This document shows positions 53,845 through 64,000 of a stretch of 64,000 nt of DNA, one piece after another. Each line of letters starts with the position of its first letter. The first letter of the stretch is position 1. The notes under the pieces are model-generated. The model was given only the letters and a program-made list of their open reading frames with translations. It was not told where the DNA came from and searched no databases. Source of the DNA: Cladopsammia gracilis (lineage: Eukaryota > Cnidaria > Anthozoa > Scleractinia > Dendrophylliidae); assembly GCA_022457155.1 (NCBI GenBank), contig JAJGOT010000294.1, positions 57,501-121,500 of the forward strand, in the 5' to 3' direction. The position numbers and the translations under genes are program-made.

Positions 53845-54575
53845 TCTTAAGGTTACAGTGTACCTTCAGATCGAAAATTTATTGAAAATTTTTTTTTGGC
53901 GTTAAAATAAAGTTTATAGAATGAACTTTCATCCAACAAAAAAAGTATCGAAAAATAGTGAAAATTGACGGAGAAATGACGGTATAACTTTTGTGGGCGG
54001 AGTTTGTTTATTAAGCGATATGTTTATTTAAGCGCCGTTTTCTCAAAGTTAATTTTTCGCTTGTTGGGGACACTTTAAAGAGCTACAACTCAAAGGGAAT
54101 TTGTTCGATTTTCCTTAAATTTGGATAGAAGCTAGGCTAACATATAATCAACAAAATCGGGTTGGCGAATTTCTTAATTCCGAAAACTTTTTCGTCAACA
54201 GGCATTTCCGTGCGATCATTCCAATTTTTTTTCTCCCCTTTTCGAAAATATTCTGTAACTTTTCACTGCAATTGAATATGGAAAATCGCCGACACGTTTT
54301 TTTAGCGCTTCGTGTCCGGAAACCCGAGAACAAATCAAATTAGCAAAATATAATAATCGCTTTGAGTTATAGCGTTTTAAAGCTGATTCGGACGTTCGAA
54401 TTTAGACGTCGTAAAAAATTCGACAATTCATTTTATTACCAAATAGTTTCCATATTTAGATAGCCAGCTCTATAAGCTTTAATTTGATATCTGGGTTTAG
54501 GTATATTAAGTGTAATCTTAAGACGCTAGAGCTGTATACTGGAGACACCCCCGAAGGTACACTGTAACCTTAAGG
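53845..54575. mobile_element. 730-bp MITE
   Basis: Left TCTTAAGGTTACAGTGTACC, right GGTACACTGTAACCTTAAGG, an inverted pair of about 20 bp. Non-coding inside. Confidence 0.8.
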
Positions 54576-55052
54576 TACATCTTCAATTTGTTGCAATATG
54601 ATTATATATGTTGTAGTGAAATTATGATTTTGATGCAATTTTGTCTGCACTGGTTTGAAATTATTTTGAACCAGTGCAAAATATTTGAACTGGAGCAAAA
54701 TATTTTCACCAGGGAAAAATATTTAAACTGGTGTATAACTATACTCTAATGTTCAAATGGTGAATTGTTGACAATTCAAATTTAAAAATCCAGAAACACT
54801 TTATCACAATATTCGTCTCATTATTATAGAGATAGAGAAGAATAGATAATCGTATTGCAACAGATTGAAATTGCAGTTCAACCACAGAACACTAGATCAT
54901 CAAGCCTTTCAGTGAGAACTATAAACACTTGAAATGAAACGTTAAGCCCCTTCTTGAGTGACTTATTTTACTTTGAGCCCCCCCCCCCTCCCCCCCCATC
55001 CTTGCTATCCCCACCTCTGGTTTTCCAAACCCCTCCTCCTTAAGCCAATCAC

Positions 55053-58000
55053 CTGGTCTGTGACGTAGATGATTTTTGTCCTGTGGTCAAATGCCAGTCC
55101 AGTTGGGTGAAAAAACTGGGCTTGATTGCCGACTCCGTCACGAGAGCCCTCAGTACCACCGGCCAGCGTACTCACTTTACCTGATGTTAAAAGAAAGGCA
55201 ACGTTTGCTTTCATTTTTATTTGACTGAAAAAAAAAAACACTTTTAAATGAATGACGGGTTTCAATGAAGTAGATAAAAACATTAAATATCACAAAGTTC
55301 ACAAACCTTGTGGAGTGACCATCCTGATGGCGTTACTATCCTGAAAAGAAATTGAAAAGAATTCACCGTTTAGTTCACATAAAAACGCGCCTCACAACTG
55401 GCTGAGTAACAGAGGACCACCACTTTAACCAACGCACAAAATTTCTGAACCCTTTCAGACAAGGTCCGGAAAATTTGTGCGTTGGTGGCGGTGGTGGAAG
55501 GAACTGTGGTTGTACAAACAATAGAATTGTGGTGGTGGACGAAACAATAGAATTGTGATCGAGGTGGTGGGGAAATATAAAATAGCGGGTGGAGATTCAT
55601 CCACGTTTTATTCATACGATTAAGACAGTAGCCTATGACATCACCCGCGTTTATGTTTTCTCCCGCAAAAATGAGATTCTCGCGCACAAAAGGGGGTTAT
55701 AATTTCATGCGCCCTATACTACTCTTACAGGTACAGCAATTAGCTAAGTTTAGAGTAAAATTTATCGTATAACAGGGAAAATTTTAATTTGCAAGAGTCA
55801 CTTCTAACGAAATGAACTGGTAGTTCGTTATTGTTATCATCTCCAAAAAAATCTGTGTAAACTTCATTACTGTCCTTCACGACAACAGATGTTTATGCTT
55901 ATAAAGATCTGCCTCCGCAATCAAGAATTAGGGCGACATAACATTGTTTGCTCCAAAGCACGTGATCAGTTAAACCCGCACACGTGTTCATCACTCAACT
56001 GTAGGTTATCACGTGGTTAGTTTTCTTGCAGAGATATATCACGTGACCATGTTCCGCCATTTTAAGTGGCTGAAAAGTGGTGGATTGTAACTGAGGGACT
56101 CACAAATTCAACAACATAAAGGACTTGATGATCCGTGTCAAAATAAAGTCCTTCAGGATAATTAAATCTTGCTTCTGATCCCACACCGTCCTTGAATCCT
56201 TCTTTTCCATTCCCCGCTATTGTCTTTACTCGACCTGAAAAAAATACCGCGATATTGGCCCAATTTATAGAGCGTTTTCACTCAGTCCCGTGGGTTTCAA
56301 ATGACAAAGGCCATGGCAGCCATGTTGGTGTTCCTAACAAAAGAAGTTAATTACAATTCTTTTGTACGGAAACACCAATATGGCGGCTATGACGTCAAGT
56401 GAAAACGCTCTATACTAGGACAACTTATCCGTCAGACAAATATTTCGTCTAGGTATAAATGTTAAGACGAATTGGGGAGGACAACTCAACGACAAATCTT
56501 TGAAGTTTCCCAGAAAAGGACTGGGCAGAGGAAATAGGCATTCCAAGAAACCTTGCGAACAAATAGAAAACAGCCCCCCTCTTGTGAAAAAGCCAAAAAT
56601 CGTCTTTGTTTTCCGTTTAGATATAAATTTACAGACGAATTATCCGCCTGTAAAGACGTGCTAACATGCGCATTAGCTGAAGGTGAATTTTGCATAATTA
56701 AATCGTATTCCTCTTCTGTCTCATCTGAGAGTTGGCATGTAATTAAATACAATAGTCCATTTTACAGTTGTGTGCTTGGTGACCGCACCTTTGAGTGGAA
56801 GCGAGGCTGAAGGTGACCTTGCTTTAATACGAACCCTTCTGCCTTTCATATGTTAATAATGCTTTTCTCATGCTAACTAGGTAAATTTACATCTGAAAAG
56901 CTCCAAGGCCTGTATCAAAGCAAGGTCACCTTCAGCCTCGCTTCCACTCAAAGGCCAGGACACTAAGAAGACAACTGTAAAATGGACTATTCCTGTGTAG
57001 GAATTTCTATCAATTTTCATCCAATGTGACTACCGAAATCTTAACATATCTGACATATGATTCTAATGAGGTGACAAATATAAAGAGAACAATAATACAC
57101 CATAACTTCTTTTCCTTCTAATTTCTAATGACTATATGAAAAGTATAGTGAAAAGTACTTCAATCTACCATTGTTTGTGTCAACTGTCCGTATTGCATGG
57201 TTATACTGTGGAGAAAAACAACAAACATAAAAAACAAAATCTAGGCACCTTTATAGACATAGTAAAGTTGGCTTAAACTTAGAAAACTATAAGGGGTTGA
57301 CCCGGGTAGACCCCAAAATTTCAAAAACAAGAGGCTGCAAGCAGCCTTTACTCATGCGCACGCGTAAGAAAATTTTATGATATATTTTAAACATGATAAG
57401 ATGTCCGACATGGAGAAGAGTTACTCCTTTCATTCAGTCATCGTTCCTGCTAACCACGTTGTTTACTATTGAATGTTGTGGACATGAAGACTGTACCACA
57501 ATGAAGCCAGTGATTCTTCTAAGTCTTATATATACCAAACGTGAACATTGTAATGTACGTAGGGTTGTAGGAGATTCTGTCGTGACACCTAAGTAACGCT
57601 CTTTTACCGGAAGTGAGAATAGCCGGAAGTCACTAAACAGGAAGTGTAAATGGCAAATACGTCAACCGGAAGTGCACAATTTAAAATATGCGTGCATAAA
57701 TTTGCATGCAAAATCGTGACACAAAAAATAAAAACAACAAGAAAAACGGAGCCGAAACCTTACCTCATGCCGCTTCGCGCACGAGTAAAAAGAAAGGCTG
57801 AATAAAACTGTACATCCAAAAATTTAGCAGCATGTCCCCAAAGAGAGCTTATTTTTTTAAGGTATCGTTTTCTTGTTTCTGTTGTTTTGCAAACTGAAAT
57901 TAAGGATTTTTCCACATTTGAAGAATAGCAGAAGAAAAGACCGAGTAAAAATGACCATTGCTTTCATGCAATCCTGAGAAACAAGCTGTCTGTTATAATC

Positions 58001-61000
58001 CATATATTCTTATAATAGATCTAAGTTCCTCACGTGATCGGCCACGTATAGTATCCCAGAATACACGTCAAGTGAGAGTCCAGTTGGATGATAGAATGTT
58101 GCCTCTCTTCCGACACCATCTGCGAACCCCTTACTACCACCCACCAGTGTTTTTACTTCTCCTTAAAAGAACAAATAAAACGCCATATATTATTCCAATT
58201 CCATATACAGTCAGCCAGTCAGTCTGTAAGTAGGTTAGCAGATTAGCCAGTCAGTCAGTTGGCAAGTCAGTCGGTCAGCCAGTAACCCAGTCAGCTAGTC
58301 AGCCGATAGCTAGTCAGCCAGTAGCCAGTCAGTCAGCCAGTCAGTTAGTCAGCCAGTCCGTCCGTCAGTCAGTGACTCAGCAGATCAGCCAGCCCGTCAG
58401 CGAGTTGGTAAATCAGTCAGTCAGACAGCCGATCAGTCCGTCATCAGCCGTCCGCCAGCCAGTCAACCAGTCAGTCAGGCAGGCAGCCATTTAGTAAGTC
58501 AATCATTCAGTCAGCAAATCTACCAGTCAGTCAATCAGGAGCCAGTTGGAAAGTCAGTCAGTCTGTCAGTCTACCCGTCAGTAAATCAATCAGTCAGTCA
58601 GCCAGTTCGTCAGTCAGTCAGTCAGTCCGTCAGCCAGTCAGTCATACAGCCAGTCAGTCGGTCAGTCCGTCAGTCAGTCAGTCAGTCAGTCAGTCATACA
58701 GCCAGTCAGTCGGTCAGTCCGTCAGTCAGTCAGTCATACAGCCAGTCAGTCGGTCAGTCCGTCAGTCAGTCATACAGCAGTCCGCCAGTCCCTCTATCAA
58801 TCACCCAGTCACTCAATGTGGACAATACCTTCACTTGTAGCAAATACGCTTTCGTCTTTATTAACTTACCCTTAGGCAGAGAGATGGTCCTTATGGCATG
58901 ATTGTCCTGTGTAATAAACACCAAACAGCACCGAAAGAAAGAAAGAACGTTTTAAACTCTCTAAAATTGACAAGAGTGTAATTTCATACAGAAAACAAAC
59001 GTCTTAAATTGAAAAGGTCCATTTTTAAACAAAGTCGTGGTTTTAATTAAGTCTAAATCAGTATAATCGTGTCGAGAAAAGCTCCTTATAAATGGGACTA
59101 GTTCTTGTTTTGATGCTATTAAACAAGGCCTAACGATATTGTACTAGTATAACTTAAGAATGGCCGTAACATATGTGCGAAAGAAATATATTTTGCAGGT
59201 GAAGACTACACGTCCATACCCCATGCGTACCACGATTTTATCCCATAAGAAACGACATCTTCTACAGGGCCAGTAGATGATTGCATGCCTGCTGGATGTT
59301 AACATACCGTGTCACTGAGGAACAGCCTCCTTTTCTTGCTTTCAATTTCAAGTTGCTGGGGATTGCTCATCTTGGCTTTGGTTCCTACGTCATCATGGAA
59401 TCCAGACTCCCCACTGCCAGCAAACGAGGTTACTTCAGCTGCAATGATAACGAGAGGACTGTTTTTCATCTCCCTTCTTTGCATACTTAATAACTAATAA
59501 ACTGAGTACGGAGGGTTAAAGCAGCCTTTTTATCACTCCACTTTTCCGTGTCGATACAAATAAAATAAAAAAGCTCAAAAACGAGCAAAAAAGAGCCTTT
59601 TGGCTTTCTCAGACCTTTTCCCTTGGCAGTATGCCTTAGTAATCAATCTGACGTCGTCATAACAGCTGTCCGTGGTTAATACGGACGGTCGAAAACTACA
59701 AAAATGCTTGCCTAAAAAAGGCAAAATATAGCAAACCAAGACAGACCTGTCTTGAGATCAACCTTCCGTATTCTTTCATTTGCCTGTAAAAGTGAGTGAA
59801 CAAAAGAAATTGTATTAGATTGCTTTAAAAAACACTGGACACCCAAGTGTGCATGGAGTTTTTAAACAGATATGTTCATCAGTATAAAAAAAAATGGAAA
59901 AAAGATAAGAATCACTCGATAAAATTTGTAAGATCGTTACTAAGAGTACGCCTTTGCTATCTCACTTGGTTTTTAGCGATCTGGATCATCTTACGCTTGT
60001 GGCCTCCTATGCCGACGTTCTCTGGCTCGCGGTCAAGCACTCCCTCCTCACATGGCCAGGAAAACAAGACTTTGTGACGAGCCCAAATCTCATATGAAGC
60101 AACTCAATCTCGTTTATTTTCCCTATCAGTTTATAGAAAATAGTAGCTGGTCTTAATTCACCAGGCGCTCCGCTTATAAAACACCAATTTTAGTTTTTTA
60201 TAGCCGAAATTTTCTGTGGGCGTGTAGTCATAATATGCATCACAAAGTTGAACTCACACTATCTGCCACATATAACACTCTTTCTTCTGGATCAATGGCC
60301 ATTCCTGTTCAGTAGAAAATGATACAAATTATGTGACATGTTTCTTTCAAACGTCGTAACTACTTTTTTAGAATAACTGCGACACACTGCACCTAAATCT
60401 TCAAATTGATCAAAATATTCCCCAACAAGTCTTATATTGATATTTACTAGTGATGTTCATCAGATCATAGAATGTACGATTCTGAACTTTCGCGGGCTCG
60501 TTTCCTAAAAAGCGGCTGGTGATGGAGCCTAGGCGGGGATTAGATGACCCAAAGTTCTGCAGTTTTCTTAAATAGTGGAAACTCGATTTAACGAAGTGCC
60601 AAGAGACTGGAGAAAATGGTTCGTTATATCGAAAAACTCGTTATAACGAATTTGCGGGAAAACAACCAAAATGTTCGTTATATCGAGGTATAACAAATAA
60701 CATTTGCACTTTAATGCCCGTATGAAGCTACAGTACACTGTAAATATTACTACGGCACTGGAAAACTGTACAGGTTATACCTTTGCCCTATAGTACACAC
60801 TGTTGGTCTGTTCTGCATTCTTCTTTTGTCGCGCGTTGACATTTATTCGTTATATCGGGATAGATTTTACGTTTGGGCTACCGGATTGTGTTCGTTTAAC
60901 TGATAACGAGGATTTCGTTATATGGAGGTTAGTTCTGTTCCATATATTTTTTTACTTGAAATTTTGCCGAGCTGAAGAAAAGGTTATCGGCCGAGGACTT

Positions 61001-62374
61001 CGTTATATAGAGGTTCGTTAAATCGAGGTTCCACTGTAAGAAAAACAAAAGAAAAACAATGAAACGCATAAAACTACGTCATTCACTGTGGAACCCACTT
61101 AGACGAAGGCTAAATACTCCGTTAACATGGACATTTTTGTGGTCTTTACGGTGCCTGCGATTCGACTGTAATTACAATAATTGCTGACACATCACGATAC
61201 ACCAAAATTCTCCTACGCCAATTCTATCATCTTGCTGTTATGTTAGTTTATCGCAGGCTGAAGTGAATACTAGGTCACCTTACCTGCTGTGTGATGAAAC
61301 TTTGCTTCTTCCCCTTTTCCGTCTTTGTAGCCTTGAGAGCCTCCTGCTACGGTCGTTACACGGCCTACAAAACAAATAAACCAGATACCCTTACGAACAA
61401 ACGTCATATGAATGTATATGTTAAGCTCATTGCATATCTTAAGACCGAAATTGGACTCTTGCTTTCCTCGCCTTCAGCAAGAAGGATGACAGCCCACAGT
61501 TAAACAACGAGAAAAGTAAACCGCGCAGTTGGCCTGTTGGCGCATACGGGCGTGGTTTCCTGGATGCGCACGCGTAGGCCATCTTCATAGGCAAGTATAA
61601 AAGCGATTGTTGTACATAAGTGGTCGTCTGAGTTAAATCACAAGGCATAGAAACAAGATGGATGGAGAATGTGGTACGAAAATATGGTACGAGAATATGG
61701 TAAGGAGGAAGATTAGTAAAGGGTTATTTCCTAAGATTTCCTCTCCTGGTATTTCATAGGGACGGGGCATTTAAACAGGAATTTTGATTAGGGGATGGAC
61801 ATTTGTATCATTTAGGTCTCAAAACCCTAGTAGAGGTTAGCGCAGTTTACCCGTAGAGATAATGAAGTCCATTTCATTTTACATTAGTGATCATTGTAAA
61901 ATATACTCACGAGTACTGACGTCAATCTTCCTTATACGGTCATTACTGTGGACTGTTTCAGGACATCCCTTTATAAAAAAAAAGAAAAATTAATTGCAAG
62001 ATTATTGAAAGACAAGAAAAATAAACCTTGTTTGTGATTTGCTATTTGAACTGTAAAAAAACTGTTCTTAAATTGAAGGAACTAAATATATTAGATCTCA
62101 TGAGGTAGCTCGTATACATGCAAAATGTTATCGCAAAAACCTTTTTAAGACCAAGGTGCAAAAAGAAAGTACTTTGTCAGTAAATCATATCATATTAAAC
62201 TTACACAATCAGCCACATAAAGCACATTTTCTGCAGGGTCAAATTCAATACCCCAGGGGTAATTGAAACGGGCTTCCGTTCCTATTCCATCCATCAAAGG
62301 TGATGAATAATCTTTACAGTCTGTCTTGCTGCCTTCATGAGCCTTCCCACCACCAGCTATAGTGTTTACTACAC
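55053..62374 (-). CDS. NHL-repeat beta-propeller protein, 5' end not found
   Basis: Twelve minus-strand exons, all with GT-AG borders and fitting phases: 62205-62374, 61911-61968, 61284-61364, 60258-60304, 59747-59783, 59308-59438, 58870-58906, 58034-58161, 57169-57205, 56104-56234, 55307-55340, 55053-55180. Long exons encode G-V-T-AGG-G--DG-G--A-F--P-GL--D----LYVAD; short exons encode N-AIR-V. Together one pair makes one NHL blade; six blades are present, enough for a closed propeller. Examples are GRVKTIAGNGKEGFKDGVG and DNHAIRTISLPK. The first exon begins in phase 1, so at least one exon lies upstream, beyond what I can recognise and perhaps outside the window. The last exon may read on to a stop at 55005, or splice onward. 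Protein name unknown; NHL propellers serve binding roles in many families. Confidence 0.85.
56268..56412. mobile_element. 145-bp MITE in NHL gene intron
   Basis: Ends TATAGAGCGTTTTCACTC and GAGTG-like AGTGAAAACGCTCTATA are inverted; inner GCCATGTTGGTG / CACCAATATGGC also pair. Confidence 0.75.
56749..56990. repeat. Foldback repeat, about 80-bp arms
   Basis: Left AGTCCATTTTACAGTTGTGT and GCGAGGCTGAAGGTGACCTT; right AAGGTCACCTTCAGCCTCGC and ACAACTGTAAAATGGACT. Confidence 0.8.
57328..57787. mobile_element. 460-bp interspersed element, copy B (inverted)
   Basis: Reverse complement of the element at 42351-42810; begins CAAGAGGCTGCAAGCAGCC and ends GCCGCTTCGCGCACGAG. Lies in an NHL gene intron. 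Confidence 0.75.
58203..58800. repeat. Degenerate (CAGT)n satellite
   Basis: About 600 bp of CAGT/CAGC tetranucleotides (CAGTCAGTCAGCCAGTCAGT), with a locally duplicated block near 58600-58780. In an NHL gene intron. Confidence 0.95.
60573..61038. mobile_element. Pogo/Tigger-like MITE in NHL gene intron
   Basis: Left TAGTGGAAACTCGATTTAAC, right GTTAAATCGAGGTTCCACTG followed by TA. Such AGTGGAACCTCG ends with TA duplication are known from pogo-type elements. Internal CGTTATATCGAGG motifs repeat the end sequence. Confidence 0.75.
60775..61275. repeat. Duplicated 480-500-bp segment, copy B
   Basis: Counterpart of 47749-48232. It covers the right half of the MITE at 60573-61038 plus about 240 bp up to 9 bp from an NHL exon donor (61283). 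Confidence 0.85.
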
Positions 62375-62410
62375 CTAATGAGAATTGTTGAAAGATACAC
62401 AGTCAGTTCA

Positions 62411-62650
62411 CTAATGAGAAGAGAAGAAGAGAAGGGAAGGGAAGAGAAGGAAAGGAAGGGAAAGGGAAGGGAAAAGAAGCGAAGGAAGGAGAAGGGAGGG
62501 AAAGGAAGGGAAAGGTAGAGAAGGGAAAAAAGGGAAAGGAAGGGCAGAGAAAAGTAGAGAAGAGAAAGGAAGGGAAAAAAAGGAAGGGTAAAAAAGGGAA
62601 GAGTAGAGGGGAGCAGGGAAGAGAAGACAAGGAAAGGGAAGGGAGAGGGT
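62411..62650. repeat. Purine-rich simple repeat (GGGAA)n
   Basis: About 240 bp of AGGGAAGGGAAAGG-type sequence on the plus strand. Open frames of Ser/Phe/Pro on the minus strand are artefacts. Confidence 0.95.
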
Positions 62651-62699
62651 ATCTATATACAAGCTTTATTTTCATTGCCTCTTTTCTAGAAATCAACAA

Positions 62700-64000
62700 T
62701 TACTTTTGCCCATATTATATTAAAAGCAAATGTGGATTCACATGGGGTGGGGGGGGGACTTTCACATAAAAATAATGGGGGTGAATGTTGTACTTTAAGG
62801 GTGTCAAATTTGTAGACTGTTACTGCTAAGGGTACTAAATTCTAAAATGACCATCAAATAGAATAATTATTGTGGTACCTTTTAGGGTATTGAGCCGAAA
62901 AATTGACAGAACATGACAAGTGTCGTTCCAGAATTGGTACATCTTTGGGGTGAAAATGAATTCAAGCCACACCCACAAAACAAGTTTCTGGTACCTTTTA
63001 GGGTTTTAAAAAAATTCAGACAATCACCATCATAATTTTTAGATGGGAGCCCCTGCCCAGGGATTCAGCCTGAAGATTAATGACTCAACAATCATTGTCA
63101 TTATATTCTTGAGAAACAAGCTGGAAATATGACAAAATTGTAGTCACAGATAATTCTAAATTCATTTTCTAGTTCTGGCTTATCTTAAAATATTTTTTCT
63201 CACCCTGATCTACTCTTTAACAGCTGACACAAGATCATCATCCAATATAGGGGTTAAAATTTAGGCAAATGTTTGTCTTTATTTACAGTAATATTATTTT
63301 ATTATTGCCTCATTAATTAGCATAATGTGCCTCATTCCTTCAAAATGAAATCTCAAAAAAATAAAGCGTGAATATTGAAAGGCCAGCACAGCACAATTTA
63401 AGCTTTCTTTGGAAATTTGAGCCCTGCATACACTAGATACTCTTCAAGCAATAACACTTGCCACTCAACTTATTTGCACTTTTTGATAGCTGATATTTCC
63501 TTTAAACCTTAAATTACTCAGATTAAACAAGCTCTTTCCACTTTTAAAGTCAATTCATATTTAGCATGATGCCTTTTTCTTAAATATGGCAAGCCAAACA
63601 TGGCAAAAGTGGGTTGATCGAGTTCAAAATCAGTCTCATAGAGATTGGAAGCCACTGCATGAGTATGAAAAACTACCACACAAGAATTATAAATCGCCAT
63701 TTTGAGAATAGGAATCATCAGTTGTGAAAAAGAGTGATGTGAGATAATAAATAACGCCTACTACATATCAAAATTCAGAAATCATTTGAGACTATTGATT
63801 TGTTCTTATTGTATTCTTTATTTTCCAAGTACTTGCTCTCCATCGATGAGATGATTCTTAGCAAGTGGTCAGTGGCCTTACTAATAATATTAAATAACAA
63901 TAACAATAAAATACAAATAATCAGAACATGACACTCTAGCTTAGTTTGGAAAGAATTTACAGTTTGTGCCTCAACAACATTCAGGGGTAGGCTATTCCAG
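62700..64000. other. No gene recognised
   Basis: AT-rich DNA upstream of the first NHL exon found. I searched for a further N-x-x-I-R exon and did not find one. Confidence 0.5.

Larger units (their letters stand above)
49663..55004. other. Gene-poor region of repeats between LENG1 and the NHL gene
   Basis: Holds the 570-bp palindrome, a short foldback, the 730-bp MITE and C-run tracts. Small open frames at 51805-52005 (plus) and 53614-53829 (minus, Ser-rich) are not supported as genes. Confidence 0.55.

Noticed and set aside
54830..55004. A thirteenth NHL exon after 55053
   Set aside because: No N-x-x-I-R block with an acceptor was found; the gene may end by reading through to the stop at 55005.
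62403..62699. 98-codon frame rich in Ser, Phe and Pro
   Set aside because: Translation of a purine-rich simple repeat.

Overview
This is eukaryotic DNA: every recognisable protein gene is split by GT-AG introns, the sequence is AT-rich, and introns are packed with inverted-repeat elements, minisatellites and tRNA-derived repeats. The conserved proteins are animal proteins, while the lineage-specific genes and repeats (a TIR ending TTAACCCTTTAAGCCC, NHL-rich genes, foldback elements with long G/C runs) are most like an anthozoan cnidarian, probably a stony coral. The taxon is inferred from character, not from a search.

Left part (1-15.5 kb). SSR1 (TRAP-alpha, minus, ten exons seen, C-terminus off the left edge) and NEDD8 (plus, six small exons, complete) are head-to-head with 300 bp between start codons. 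Their introns hold several TIR elements, a SINE and a 72-bp tandem array.

Middle (15.5-36.8 kb). A CYHR1/ZFTRAF1 homologue (RING plus TRAF-type zinc finger, plus) has four coding exons and a 16.3-kb second intron. In that intron is what appears to be a structurally complete EnSpm/CACTA-type DNA transposon, 22880-33596 (10,717 bp). It starts CACAG and ends CTGTG, has a 16-bp perfect terminal inverted repeat and is flanked by a 3-bp CCA duplication. It carries long subterminal tandem arrays of different design at each end. Inside are two divergent spliced genes: a tnp2/DUF4218-like transposase (minus) and an unrecognised basic, acidic-serine-rich protein (plus), which may play the part that TnpA plays in plant Spm. 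This is the main discovery candidate.

Right-middle (36.8-49.7 kb). A small membrane protein resembling vertebrate TMEM276 (minus) is head-to-head with LENG1 (plus, seven exons). ZFTRAF1 and TMEM276 are also neighbours in human, so the linkage may be ancient. An intronless 641-aa protein with an NHL-like propeller half lies antisense inside LENG1 intron 5.

Right part (49.7-64 kb). A 5.3-kb gene-poor stretch of palindromic elements is followed by an NHL-repeat gene (minus, twelve exons, incomplete at its 5' side). Its exons alternate long and short and together encode one propeller blade per pair. The last kilobase holds nothing I could recognise.
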